NCBI GenBank assembly: GCA_913064725.1 | Contig: CAJYAI010000012.1 | Location: 1 to 53,907, forward strand | Source: an uncultured Alteromonadaceae bacterium | GTDB taxonomy: Bacteria; Pseudomonadota; Gammaproteobacteria; Pseudomonadales; Halieaceae | DNA length: 53,907 nt | Reading direction: 5' to 3' | In this document: positions 1 through 9,089 of the stretch, in pieces | How the letters are laid out: each line of letters starts with the position of its first letter | How positions within the stretch are numbered: the first letter of the stretch is position 1 | Translations under genes and position numbers: made by a program | Notes under the pieces: generated by a model | Database searches by the model: none | What the model was told of the DNA's origin: nothing | The model's input: the letters and a program-made list of their open reading frames with translations, nothing else

Positions 1-195
1 GTATCTGAAGCCTATCCACACACGATATTCGAGCCCTTTTTTACCACCAAGGATCATTTGGGCCACCTGGGCTTAGGTCTGACGCGCAGCCGCGACTTAG
101 TAAGAGCGATGTCGGGGGAAATTACAGTCAACACTGCGCTAAAGGCGCCTGGGTTTGAGGTTGTCATTCAATTTCCGATGGCCTTGACCTCGTGA
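1..195 (+). CDS. Histidine kinase-type ATPase, C-terminal fragment (cut by window start)
   Basis: Frame 1 is open from the window edge to TGA at 193-195 and gives 64 residues. They contain IFEPFFTTK (F box), then GLGLTRSRDLVRAMSGEI (second glycine box and following helix), and finish with the last strands of a HATPase_c domain. This is the C-terminal end of a sensor histidine kinase; its sensor and phosphoacceptor parts lie outside the window. The next gene starts with GTG at 192 inside this stop (GTGA overlap), so the two are translationally coupled in one signalling operon. The family is clear from the motifs; the signal sensed cannot be told. Confidence 0.85.
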   Translation, partial: VSEAYPHTIFEPFFTTKDHLGHLGLGLTRSRDLVRAMSGEITVNTALKAPGFEVVIQFPMALTS

Positions 196-2903
196 TCTCC
201 TCGATGACGTGGCTGTCACCCAAGCAACTGACTGTCGGATCGCTAGCGCTAATACTCGCAGTTTCAGTGCTCGCTGCCTTACCGATAACAGTGGGTTACT
301 TGGATTTTGGTGTGTATCAGATATTTGCCTTCCTGTTACTGCGATTTGTCAGTGCTTGGCGAGTGAGCCTTTTCGGGATAGTCATTTTATCTGGTATCGC
401 GGTCCTGACTACCCCGCCGGCTGGCCTATTTGTCGAGGCGGGTACGTTCTTTTTGCTGTTGTTTGCGTTGGACATTTTTGCCGGTAACGCACGCGCGGAA
501 CACCGCTTGATTACAGGCTTTCTTGCGTTGCTGTTGGTCTGCTTGCCATTGTTTTCGGCCGGACAAACGCTTATTAGTGACGGCGACATACTTGTCTCGA
601 CGACAATGGCAAGCGTATTCGTCATGAATACGAGCATCGCCTTGGTAATTGCGGAATCAGTCTGGATGGCGTGCTGCTTTATTTTCAACGGTTTTTTTCA
701 CAGAATTGCGCGCCATAACGAATTCGATCGCATTTCGGCACAGTCTTTCGGTACGGTCACTATCTGCGCTTGGATGACCATCATTTTCGCGCTGTTGGTG
801 AACTTTAGAGCTGTTGCTGTCCAGACTGAGCTCACTACTAGTACGCGCCTCTTGGTTGACAGTTATGCGGAGACGCAGCTGCTCCTAAAAAATCGTCAGC
901 AAGCTGCGCTGGCGGTGCGTGATGCGGAAGTTCGTCTTTCTGGTCTCAAAAGCCCGTGGATATCGGTGAGCGAGCGTTATGTTTTAGTGGGCCTTGACGT
1001 CGATGAAGGCAGCGCGGTTCTTAGTGACGATGCCTTAGTCAGCAGTGAGCGCGTTGTCATCAGTGAGCGCCGTGACAGTGCCGAGGATATCCTTGCCGCG
1101 CTTTACCAGCAGTTTGATAAGTTTAAGTATCGGGCGAGCATGGGTCGTGAATTTGCTGAGCTATCGTCTCCGCTTTTTTTACGCGTACACAATGAGCAAT
1201 TGCCGGTGTATACGGCCGTACTAGGCGAGCAAATACTATTTGCCATCGACACAATACGGATGCTCGATGACGAGATCAGCGATATGAATACCTCGGATCT
1301 TGAAATTCGTAAGATCGCGGTGGCCGATCTGACCACCTTTGGACTCCCGCCGGGCGGATCGCAAATAATAGACGTTGATTGGATGGGAGGCGTCGTTTGG
1401 AACGCGGATGCTTTCAATACCAATGCAAACACGCGGTTGGGACAGCTGAATCCAGAATCTCGTTTAACTGTCCCCATATCAGCTGGCTTGAGAGAAAAGT
1501 TAAGTTTGGAACTACACCCTAGCGACACTGTGGTGATCGACTTAAAGGTGTGGCCGCTACTGCAGGGCTTTTTTGCTGGCGTGATTAATTTTACGGTCTT
1601 AATGTCGCTGGTGATGCTGCTGACATCGCTCCTCGCATCGTGGATTTTTAATCGGATGGTCGCGCCCATCAACGAGGTGGTCGAGGACGCAGAGCAACTT
1701 AAACGGCGAAAAGAGCGAGGCTTTGCCGCTGATACGAATGCAAGCCGAGACGCACTGCAATTTAAAACGTTTTCAGCCGAGTTTAGTCGCCTGCAGGAAG
1801 CTTTTTCTTGGCTGTCCCAGGAGGTCATAACCGCTGATCGGCAGACACAATCTGCCGTAGGTGGCTACGAGGCGCTTTTGGGTGCATTGCCGCTTGGCGT
1901 GATGGAGATTGATGGCGACTATCAGCTGCGCTTTCGAAACGACGCAATGTTGCTATTAACGGGCGACAGCGCCTCGGCATCATCTCAACTGCGCCAGCGA
2001 GCTGAGGAGATTTTCGAGTCTGGTGAGACGATCGAGGAGTACACATTGCAGCTACCCGATCACTCACATCGATACCTGTTGTTGGCGATAACGCCACGCC
2101 AGGGGCTTGATGGAGATGTTTCAGGATTTTGGCTGCTGGTGACCGACCTTACCCAGCAAAGGGAGATGGATGCGCACCTTCTCCAAAGCTCGAAGCTTGC
2201 GACGTTGGGTGAAATGTCAACCGGTATGGCACACGAGCTTAATCAGCCACTCAACGTCATAAAGCTGGCGTTGAGTAATATTGCAAATAGTCTTGCCAAG
2301 GGCCGTATGACGGAAGAATCGCTCAAGAACCGACTCGACCGAATGAACTCTGCGGTTGATCGTGCAGCCACGATTATTGACCACATGCGCGCATTTGGGC
2401 GCGTAGCGGGCGATGACTACCAGCCCTTTAATATTTCGTCATCGGTATCGGCTGCCTGTGATCTTGTTATTGAACCTATGGCCTCAAAAGGGATTGCGGT
2501 GCAGAATCGTATCGACGAGGCGACTTGGGTGATGGGCAACACCATTCAGTTTGAGCAGGTGATGATCAATATGATGAACAACGCGCGAGATGCGATTACT
2601 GAGCGATCTACTACCGGCGCTATTACCCTCACGCAAACAGTGAGCGATGGGTTCGTCACCATTGCCATTGAGGATACGGGTGGTGGTATTCCCCATGAGG
2701 TTTTGCCGCATATCTTCGAGCCTTTCTTTACAACAAAACCGGTCGGAAAGGGAACTGGTTTAGGTGGATCGATCAGTTACGGCATCATTCAGGATATGCA
2801 AGGCGATATTTGGGCTGAAAATACAAAAGATGGCGCCAAGATTTCCATTCGCTTGCCGGTCCATGAGGACTCAGTAAAGACGTCCTCCGAGGAGGCTAGA
2901 TGA
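192..2903 (+). CDS. Membrane sensor histidine kinase (multi-TM, HAMP, PAS, HisKA, HATPase)
   Basis: A 903-aa kinase. Several hydrophobic segments fill about residues 10-205. A soluble, probably periplasmic region (about 215-450) follows, then one more membrane segment (about 460-485), a HAMP-like linker, a PAS-like region (about 555-655) and the catalytic core. The phosphoacceptor box is HELNQP with His681. N box NNARDAI, G1 DTGGGIP, F box FEPFFTTK and G2 GKGTGLG are all present, so it should be active. The GTG start at 192 overlaps the previous stop; ATG at 204 is an alternative. Its stop overlaps the next start (ATGA at 2900), which suggests the HD-GYP regulator is its partner. It has no receiver domain of its own, and the ligand is unknown. 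Confidence 0.92.
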   Translation: MISSMTWLSPKQLTVGSLALILAVSVLAALPITVGYLDFGVYQIFAFLLLRFVSAWRVSLFGIVILSGIAVLTTPPAGLFVEAGTFFLLLFALDIFAGNARAEHRLITGFLALLLVCLPLFSAGQTLISDGDILVSTTMASVFVMNTSIALVIAESVWMACCFIFNGFFHRIARHNEFDRISAQSFGTVTICAWMTIIFALLVNFRAVAVQTELTTSTRLLVDSYAETQLLLKNRQQAALAVRDAEVRLSGLKSPWISVSERYVLVGLDVDEGSAVLSDDALVSSERVVISERRDSAEDILAALYQQFDKFKYRASMGREFAELSSPLFLRVHNEQLPVYTAVLGEQILFAIDTIRMLDDEISDMNTSDLEIRKIAVADLTTFGLPPGGSQIIDVDWMGGVVWNADAFNTNANTRLGQLNPESRLTVPISAGLREKLSLELHPSDTVVIDLKVWPLLQGFFAGVINFTVLMSLVMLLTSLLASWIFNRMVAPINEVVEDAEQLKRRKERGFAADTNASRDALQFKTFSAEFSRLQEAFSWLSQEVITADRQTQSAVGGYEALLGALPLGVMEIDGDYQLRFRNDAMLLLTGDSASASSQLRQRAEEIFESGETIEEYTLQLPDHSHRYLLLAITPRQGLDGDVSGFWLLVTDLTQQREMDAHLLQSSKLATLGEMSTGMAHELNQPLNVIKLALSNIANSLAKGRMTEESLKNRLDRMNSAVDRAATIIDHMRAFGRVAGDDYQPFNISSSVSAACDLVIEPMASKGIAVQNRIDEATWVMGNTIQFEQVMINMMNNARDAITERSTTGAITLTQTVSDGFVTIAIEDTGGGIPHEVLPHIFEPFFTTKPVGKGTGLGGSISYGIIQDMQGDIWAENTKDGAKISIRLPVHEDSVKTSSEEAR

Positions 2904-3985
2904 CTACATTAAAAGTTTTGATTGTTGATGATGAGCCCGACATAAGGCTTGAACTTAGTGATTTCATCGAAGAGATCGATTTTGAGTGTGTCGTCGCCGC
3001 CAATGGCGAGGAGGCGTTGGCGACTTTCAAGCAGGACGACGCCATTCACATTGTTCTGTCTGATCTAACCATGCCAGGAATGACCGGCTTGCAGTTGTTA
3101 GAGCGCATTGCTAAGGACCTAGACACCAAAGACCGAATACGTCGATTTCTATTGATGACGGGTAACGGCGACATACATTCAGTGGTCGATGCAATGCGTT
3201 TGGGCGCCTCCGAATTCATGCTAAAGCCGTTAGACCTCGTTCGTCTTGAGGACATCATGATGGAGGCCAGAGAATTCGTTATTTCTGAGCGTTTTAAGTT
3301 ATTAAACGCTCAGGCGAAGGAGGCTCAACTTGCGGCAAGTGAAGTTGAGATAAGCGCACTTAACCGAGGCATTAAAAAAGCGTATGCAGAAGCGCTGGCT
3401 TGTTTGGCGCGTGCTGCAGAATATAAAGATCCCGAAACTGGCGCGCACATCACCCGTATTGGCGAGTATGCAGCGTGTCTTGCCTCTGAGCTTGGCTGGT
3501 CTGCCGATCAGTGTGAGATGTTGCGCCTTGCAGCTCCATTACACGATGTCGGGAAGGTCGCGACGCCCGACGCAGTCCTATTAAAAGAAGGTCCGCTGAC
3601 AGATGACGAGTTTGTCACAATGCGAAAACATCCAGAGTTTGGGTATGAGGTCTTATCCATGTCCGACTACCCAGTTATGACAATGGCCGCGCGAATTGCA
3701 CTCAATCACCATGAGCGCTGGGATGGGGGTGGTTACCCTAGAGGGCTTAAAGGAAATGAAATTCCGATAGAGGCATCCATTACGACATTGGTAGACGTGT
3801 ATGATGCCCTCAGATCAGTGCGCCCTTACAAGCCCGCCATGACGCACGAGCAAGCAATGCGTATTATCCTAGAGGGTGATGGAAGGACGCATCCCGACCA
3901 TTTTCGGCCCGATGTGCTGAAGGCCTTTAAGACGGCCAATCAAGCAATGAACGCGATCTTTGAATCGATGGCAGATCCAGAGTGA
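2900..3985 (+). CDS. Response regulator with HD-GYP c-di-GMP phosphodiesterase domain
   Basis: A 361-aa RpfG-like protein. The N-terminal receiver domain has acidic residues DDE at 10-12, phosphoacceptor Asp55 (SDLTMPG) and Lys109. A linker helix (about 120-165) joins an HD-GYP domain with HDVGK at 215-219, HHE at 270-272, GGGYP at 276-280 and a later VDVYDAL motif. All hallmark residues are there, so it should hydrolyse cyclic di-GMP when phosphorylated. The Shewanella hno regulator HnoD is described as a degenerate HD-GYP, so an intact one next to H-NOX is a difference. The ATG overlaps the stop of the kinase upstream. Phosphate could come from that kinase or from the Hpt domain of the hybrid kinase at 5971-7974. 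Confidence 0.93.
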   Translation: MTTLKVLIVDDEPDIRLELSDFIEEIDFECVVAANGEEALATFKQDDAIHIVLSDLTMPGMTGLQLLERIAKDLDTKDRIRRFLLMTGNGDIHSVVDAMRLGASEFMLKPLDLVRLEDIMMEAREFVISERFKLLNAQAKEAQLAASEVEISALNRGIKKAYAEALACLARAAEYKDPETGAHITRIGEYAACLASELGWSADQCEMLRLAAPLHDVGKVATPDAVLLKEGPLTDDEFVTMRKHPEFGYEVLSMSDYPVMTMAARIALNHHERWDGGGYPRGLKGNEIPIEASITTLVDVYDALRSVRPYKPAMTHEQAMRIILEGDGRTHPDHFRPDVLKAFKTANQAMNAIFESMADPE

Positions 3986-4007
3986 TTAGGTTTCAGGAGT
4001 ATATGCA

Positions 4008-5384
4008 TTGAACGCTTTGATCGTTGAAGACAGTGTCACGCTCTGCGCTATTTATGAGTCCTATCTCAGCGGTATTGGTCTCAATATAAACGCGGTTACG
4101 ACGTTGTCTGAAGCGAAAAATGCCGTACTGCGATCTCGTCCAGACTGTGTGCTGTTGGATATTGAATTACCGGACGGTAATGGACTTGATTTGCTGGCTG
4201 ATCTGGAAGCGCTTGAGCCCCGACCCATTACCATCGTCATGACTGGCCATGGGAGCGAGTGGGCCGAGCGCGCGCTTGCAAAAGGTGCCGCCGACTTTTT
4301 GGCAAAGCCCTTTGACTCCATTCGCTTACGCGTTACGGTACAAAATGCGATGCGGAGAAAAGAGCTTAATGATCGCATTGATTCGCTGTCGGACCAACGG
4401 GATCGACTAGGCGGTCTGGTGGGTGGTTCACCCGTGATGCGAGGAGTCTACGATGCGGTGGAGCGGATCGCAGCGACAGATGGCACCGTTCTGATAACGG
4501 GTGAGAGTGGCACGGGTAAGGAGTTGGCCGCGCGCACAGTTCACAGTTTGTCGGCCAGAGGCCAAGAGCCTTTTATCGTATTGGACTGCGCTGCAATCTC
4601 GGGGGCGGCTGTTGAGCGTGAGCTTTTTGGTGAGATACCCCGAGGTGGCTCGGTGGGTTGGCTGCATAGCGGTTTAATTGAGCGCGCTAACGGCGGTATA
4701 CTTTTTCTCGATGAGATTTCGGAACTGGATTACGCCGCGCAGTCATTGTTCCTTCGGTTTTTGGAGAGCGGTACGTTTCGATCGCTTGGTTCGGACACGG
4801 ATACTGAAGCAAATGTTCGGGTTATTGCCGCTACTAACCGGGATCCACTTGAGGAAGTTCGCGCCGGCCGTTTGAGAGAAGATTTGTATTACCGCCTGCA
4901 AGTATTCCCGGTTCGCTTACCCGCGCTGAGGGAGCGCCTCGATGATCTACCTCTTCTCGTTTCTACCATCTTAGAACCGTTGTTGGCGAGGACAAGAAAG
5001 ACACTCAACCCGCTGTCAGAGGGTGTTTTAAGGCGTCTGTCTGCCTATGCCTGGCCGGGTAATATTCGGCAGCTGGAGAATTTATTGCAGTGGGTCGTCA
5101 TCATGTTAGTCGGTAACGATGTCACGGTAGAGATTATTGATAGGGCCATAGTGCAGTTCGATAACAGCACTGAGCGCGCCGCTCCAACCAAAAGCACTCC
5201 TGTCGATAACACACCAAAGCACAATGAGATCAGGCCACTATGGCTTGTTGAGAGAGAGGCCATAGAAGCGGCGGTTGAGGCGAGCGATGGTAATGTCAAC
5301 CGAGCAGCCACCCTGCTAGAGGTAGCACCATCAACCATCTATCGAAAGATGCAGGCTTGGACTGACGAAAAAAACGATCAATAG
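4008..5384 (+). CDS. NtrC-like response regulator (REC-AAA+-Fis HTH) without GAFTGA motif
   Basis: A 458-aa regulator. The receiver domain has Asp51 (LLDIELPDG) and Lys100. The AAA+ domain has Walker A GESGTGK at 165-171 and Walker B ILFLDE at 231-236. A Fis-type helix-turn-helix lies at the C terminus (GNVNRAATLLEVAPSTIYRK). The loop after ELFG, where sigma-54 activators carry GAFTGA, reads EIPRGGSVGW and is about one residue short. It therefore probably does not open sigma-54 promoters and may work as a repressor or with sigma-70, as other GAFTGA-less members do. The start is TTG at 4008, with AGGAG at 3995-3999; the ATG at 4003 runs into a stop at once. H-NOX lies 23 bp downstream. Confidence 0.92.
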   Translation: MNALIVEDSVTLCAIYESYLSGIGLNINAVTTLSEAKNAVLRSRPDCVLLDIELPDGNGLDLLADLEALEPRPITIVMTGHGSEWAERALAKGAADFLAKPFDSIRLRVTVQNAMRRKELNDRIDSLSDQRDRLGGLVGGSPVMRGVYDAVERIAATDGTVLITGESGTGKELAARTVHSLSARGQEPFIVLDCAAISGAAVERELFGEIPRGGSVGWLHSGLIERANGGILFLDEISELDYAAQSLFLRFLESGTFRSLGSDTDTEANVRVIAATNRDPLEEVRAGRLREDLYYRLQVFPVRLPALRERLDDLPLLVSTILEPLLARTRKTLNPLSEGVLRRLSAYAWPGNIRQLENLLQWVVIMLVGNDVTVEIIDRAIVQFDNSTERAAPTKSTPVDNTPKHNEIRPLWLVEREAIEAAVEASDGNVNRAATLLEVAPSTIYRKMQAWTDEKNDQ

Positions 5385-5407
5385 AGCCTTGTAGGAGGAA
5401 GCGAGAC

Positions 5408-5959
5408 GTGTACGGAGTGATCAATAAGTCGTTGCGAGAAATGGTGCTTGACGGCCATGGTGAGCTGATTTGGGACCAGGTTATGGCCAAGGCCGGCGTG
5501 CCCAGTGATAGTTTTCTGTCTATGCGCAGTTATGACGACGAAATTACATTTCGTCTCGCGGTAGCGTCATCGGATGTGCTCGGTATTGACGTGGATACGG
5601 CGCTGCATGCGTTTGGCGAGCATTGGGTTAATCACACGTTGGCCAAAGAGTATGATGCGCTCGCGCGCTCTACTGGCAGTACGATGCTCGAGTTCCTCAC
5701 TAATTTGAATGCCTTGCACGATCGGATCAGTACGACGTTTCTCGATTATCAACCGCCGGAGTTTAGGGTGAGTGCGCTTGAGGCTAACCGGATGGATGTG
5801 CAATACATTAGCCATCGTGAGGGCTTGAATAGCTTTGTTGCAGGGTTGCTTGTCGCGCTCAGCAATCGTTTTAATGAACCAATGACCATTGAAGAGATTG
5901 AAAGCTTGCCGGTTGAGAGTGGCACCCACACCCGATTCAAGTTGTTGATGGCAGTCTGA
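5408..5959 (+). CDS. H-NOX haem nitric-oxide sensor protein
   Basis: A stand-alone 183-aa HNOB/H-NOX domain of normal length, starting MYGVINKSLREMV. The proximal haem ligand is His104 (NALHDR), the conserved PP pair is at 116-117, and the YxSxR motif that binds the haem propionates is Y133-S135-R137 (YISHR). Known stand-alone H-NOX proteins of facultative proteobacteria bind NO and control a partner kinase or cyclic-di-GMP enzyme. The GTG start at 5408 has a strong GGAGG-type site at about 5393-5398. The gene sits 11 bp before a kinase with a HNOBA domain, the standard H-NOX partner. The fold is certain from the motifs; NO preference over oxygen is inferred from the family. Confidence 0.94.
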   Translation: MYGVINKSLREMVLDGHGELIWDQVMAKAGVPSDSFLSMRSYDDEITFRLAVASSDVLGIDVDTALHAFGEHWVNHTLAKEYDALARSTGSTMLEFLTNLNALHDRISTTFLDYQPPEFRVSALEANRMDVQYISHREGLNSFVAGLLVALSNRFNEPMTIEEIESLPVESGTHTRFKLLMAV

Positions 5960-5970
5960 GTCGCATTACG

Positions 5971-7974
5971 ATGGGGCAATGGGATCTACTCAATCAATTA
6001 TTTACGGTTGTAGTGGAGTTCGATGCCACGGGTGAAGTGACGCGCGCGAGCCCGCTGGTCAGGGAGCGGTTTCAGCTCGCGGATAACGAAGCTTTCGATT
6101 TTTTCGGCTCGTTCGAGTTCAAGCGCCCAGCACGTTTTGCGGGCGAGTTGCACGAGGCAATAGCATCTCCTGGACGATTGTTTTTGGGGCATTGCGAGGC
6201 GGCAAAACTCGCGATCCGAGGTCAAATAATTCCTGCTGAGGACGATTCTGGTTCAGCTTGGTTTACCGGCGTGCCGTGGTTGGCCTGGGTGCGAGACCAC
6301 TATGGGGAGGAGCTTCTGCATTTCAACGATTTCCCTCCCCATGATTCACAGATGGATCAATTGCTATTGCTCTCTTCGCAGCAGCGTATGCTGGAAGATC
6401 TTCAGGAGGTCAATGGTGATCTGCAAGAAGCAAAGGTGGCTTTAGAGGGACAGGCAGGCATTCGTCAAAACTTTTTCAATCGCGTGAGCCACGAGGTCCG
6501 CACGCCGCTGACCGGGATAAGTAGCGCCTTAGCGCTGTTACGTGATGGTCTATCGGACCCAAAATCGCGAGCTTTGATAACCATGGCCGACGCGAGTGTT
6601 GATCGGGCGATTGAAGTCGTGAACTTTGCTTTGGGTGATGCCTCGGGTGATATGAAGGACCAGGACGCTCTCGCGGTAGCAGTCGATTTGCGCCACCTTG
6701 TCGCTAAAGTCGCCAAACTATTTGAGGCCGGTGCGCTAGAGAAGGGACTGACACTGGAAACACAGGTGGATGATGCACTGTCAGCGAGCTACTGGTGCCC
6801 GGACCTGATCGTTCGGGAGGCGCTCATCAATCTTGTTAGCAATGCGGTCAAATTTACCGAGACAGGTTGGGTGTCTCTCAGCGTGAAGCTAGAGAACCCT
6901 TCGGTAGAGACGGGGGGGCATCAGATTATATTCACTGTTGCTGATTCAGGCCCCGGTATACCCGCCAACCTCAGGAAGACAGCGTTCGCCCCATTCGAAA
7001 CAGGGATCACCCAAGAGACACGTCACGGTGGCGGGACGGGCTTAGGGCTGAGCTCTACGGAGGCGGCGCTAAAACGTATTGGAGGCTCTATTTCGTTAGG
7101 CGACTCCCACACCGGTGGTGCCATGTTCTCCATTGATCTCACGCTTCAGATCTGTGCAGACAGCCCCCAAATTGAGACTGATGAGGTGGCTGAGCAAGTT
7201 TATGTCTTTGATCACAGTTTGCTCTTATTAGATGACTCGCCCACCAATTTAAGCCTCAACGGTCAGTTGTTGGAAAGTATCGGTTTCTCGGTGACGCGCG
7301 CTGCATCGGGGAGTGAGGCCCTAGCCATCGCAGAATCTTCTGTTGAGCCCTTTGATGTGGCACTACTGGATATTAATTTGCCGGATATGACTGGCTATGA
7401 GGTGGCTGAAAAGCTCGCGACACTCCCGGCATGTAAGCATACGGTTCTGGTGGCGCTAAGTGCCTATTCAGAAGCGAAGGAGAAGCAAGAAGCCGCTGAT
7501 GCGGGCATGGTCGCGTTTGTGACCAAGCCCTTCAAGCGTGATGCCATAGCGGCCTTATTGGCATCGATGCTGACCATGACTGAATTTGAGCGGTCAGGCA
7601 GTTCCTCGTCAGAGCAGCAGGCCGATGCCGCTTTCGAGCCTATGGACGTTGCCGAAATGATCGAGCTAATGGGGGGAGAGGCTGTGGTGACGCTGGCCAA
7701 TACGCTTGAGGTTGAGGGATTAGAAAACCTGCAGGGCTTGAGATCTGCACTTGTCGCCATGGAATATCACACGGCTGAGCGGGAGGCGCACACCTTAGCG
7801 AGTAGTTGCCTCGCCTTGGGTCTTGTCAGTGTGGGTAGGCAGCTGCGTCAGGTCGAATCTGATATGCGTGATGGCAATCGCCCTGATGCGTCCGTGGTTC
7901 CCGGGCTGGAATTGATGTTTACCGAGGGCTTGGCGAATTTGCGAGACCACCTCAACGGTCTGCAGAGCAGATGA
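5971..7974 (+). CDS. H-NOX-associated hybrid histidine kinase (HNOBA-HisKA-HATPase-REC-Hpt)
   Basis: A soluble 667-aa kinase with no membrane segment. Residues about 5-150 match the H-NOX-associated (HNOBA) domain, including RGQ near 88 and the NDFPPHD stretch near 124. A coiled linker and the HisKA box SHEVRTPL (His174) follow. The ATPase has NLVSNAVKF, DSGPGIP and GGGTGLGLS. The receiver domain has Asp467 (LLDINLPD) and a later TKPF lysine. A C-terminal Hpt domain carries His607 (EAHTLASS). The layout implies a four-step relay, His174 to Asp467 to His607 to a separate response regulator, and two such regulators lie in the same operon. It is the likely target of the adjacent H-NOX, like HnoK, but simple HnoK kinases lack REC and Hpt. 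Confidence 0.93.
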   Translation: MGQWDLLNQLFTVVVEFDATGEVTRASPLVRERFQLADNEAFDFFGSFEFKRPARFAGELHEAIASPGRLFLGHCEAAKLAIRGQIIPAEDDSGSAWFTGVPWLAWVRDHYGEELLHFNDFPPHDSQMDQLLLLSSQQRMLEDLQEVNGDLQEAKVALEGQAGIRQNFFNRVSHEVRTPLTGISSALALLRDGLSDPKSRALITMADASVDRAIEVVNFALGDASGDMKDQDALAVAVDLRHLVAKVAKLFEAGALEKGLTLETQVDDALSASYWCPDLIVREALINLVSNAVKFTETGWVSLSVKLENPSVETGGHQIIFTVADSGPGIPANLRKTAFAPFETGITQETRHGGGTGLGLSSTEAALKRIGGSISLGDSHTGGAMFSIDLTLQICADSPQIETDEVAEQVYVFDHSLLLLDDSPTNLSLNGQLLESIGFSVTRAASGSEALAIAESSVEPFDVALLDINLPDMTGYEVAEKLATLPACKHTVLVALSAYSEAKEKQEAADAGMVAFVTKPFKRDAIAALLASMLTMTEFERSGSSSSEQQADAAFEPMDVAEMIELMGGEAVVTLANTLEVEGLENLQGLRSALVAMEYHTAEREAHTLASSCLALGLVSVGRQLRQVESDMRDGNRPDASVVPGLELMFTEGLANLRDHLNGLQSR

Positions 7975-8017
7975 GAGCAGCGAGCGTGTCGGCGGACCCA
8001 GCAGTAGGTTTTGCCAT

Positions 8018-9001
8018 TTGAAAGCCGTAGTTTGCAGTGCCATCTCAGATGATTTTTCCGGGGTGAGAGTGGCAGACCTAGCTTTGCCCGATCCTGGTTT
8101 CGGTGAGGTCAGGGTTCGTGTTCTTGCGGCAAGCTTGAATTTCCCCGATTTACTACTGTGCCAAGGCAAATACCAACTTAAATTGGATCCACCGTTTACA
8201 CCGGGTATGGATGCTGCCGGTGTTATTGAGGCAGTGGGTGATGGCGTGAGTGATTGGCAAATTGGCGATGCTGTGGTGTGCGGAATGCGTTTTGGTGCAC
8301 TGGCCGAGTACGTTGTGATCAGCACACAACATCTGCAGAAAAAACCAGAGCAAATGAGCTTCTCTGAAGCCGCGTCCTATCAAGTTGCATACCTCACCGC
8401 TTATGTCGCGCTCGTGTGCCGGGGTAATTTGCAAGCCGGTGAGACTCTACTCGTGCATGGTGCGAGTGGCGGTGTTGGTATGGCCGCTGTGGATATTGGG
8501 AAGCTGCTCGGTGCCAAGGTGATCGCCACCGGTGGCAGCGATGAAAAGTTGCGACAGGTGTCTGATTACGGAGCTGATTACGTTTTCAATACAAAAGACG
8601 GTTTCCGTCACCAGGTCAAAGAGCTGACTGACGGGCAGGGCGCAGACGTCATCTATGATCCCGTCGGGGGGGATATTTTTGATGAGAGCACGCGGTGTAT
8701 CAATTTCAATGGACGCTTATTGGTGATTGGCTTTGCCGGTGGTCGAATCGCTACGGTGTCAGCGAATATCCCATTGATCAAAGGTTTTTCCGTGATGGGC
8801 GTCCGTGCTGGAGAATACGGTCGTCGATTCCCGGAAAAGGGCATTGCTAATGTGAAGGCTATTTGGGACTGGGCGCGTCAGGGCAAAACCCGGCCGTATG
8901 TTCATAGCGAGTTACCGCTGTCCGACATTATCGAGGGTTTTCATAGGCTTCAGCGCAGAGAGGTCGTGGGTAAGCTCGTGATGAAGCCAAGTGAGGCTTG
9001 A
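8018..9001 (+). CDS. NADPH:quinone oxidoreductase family protein (MDR, zinc-free type)
   Basis: A 327-aa medium-chain dehydrogenase/reductase of QOR type. The N terminus MKAVVCSAI, the segment GMDAAGVIEAVG, the Rossmann motif HGASGGVGMAAVDIGK (about 148-163) and the DPVGG stretch near 216 all fit. No structural or catalytic zinc ligands are visible, so it is a quinone/enoyl reductase rather than an alcohol dehydrogenase. The start is TTG at 8018, giving the usual first residues, with AGTAGG at 8003-8008 as a possible ribosome site. It follows the hybrid kinase by 43 bp and could be its last operon member, but no functional link to NO sensing is evident. It converges with the gene at 9090-9398. 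Confidence 0.88.
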   Translation: MKAVVCSAISDDFSGVRVADLALPDPGFGEVRVRVLAASLNFPDLLLCQGKYQLKLDPPFTPGMDAAGVIEAVGDGVSDWQIGDAVVCGMRFGALAEYVVISTQHLQKKPEQMSFSEAASYQVAYLTAYVALVCRGNLQAGETLLVHGASGGVGMAAVDIGKLLGAKVIATGGSDEKLRQVSDYGADYVFNTKDGFRHQVKELTDGQGADVIYDPVGGDIFDESTRCINFNGRLLVIGFAGGRIATVSANIPLIKGFSVMGVRAGEYGRRFPEKGIANVKAIWDWARQGKTRPYVHSELPLSDIIEGFHRLQRREVVGKLVMKPSEA

Positions 9002-9089
9002 TGCTGATGAGGTATAACAAAGACTGATGAAGCGATTGCACTCACTCAATTGATCAGTAGTGCATGCGCCCACCCAAGGACACTGGGTG

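Noticed and set aside
1103-1828. 241-codon minus-strand frame
   Set aside because: Lies wholly inside the membrane histidine kinase on the other strand; Ser-rich shadow composition.
9071-9089. CACCCA/TGGGTG hairpin after the ATL gene as a terminator
   Set aside because: Only 6 bp and no T run on either strand.
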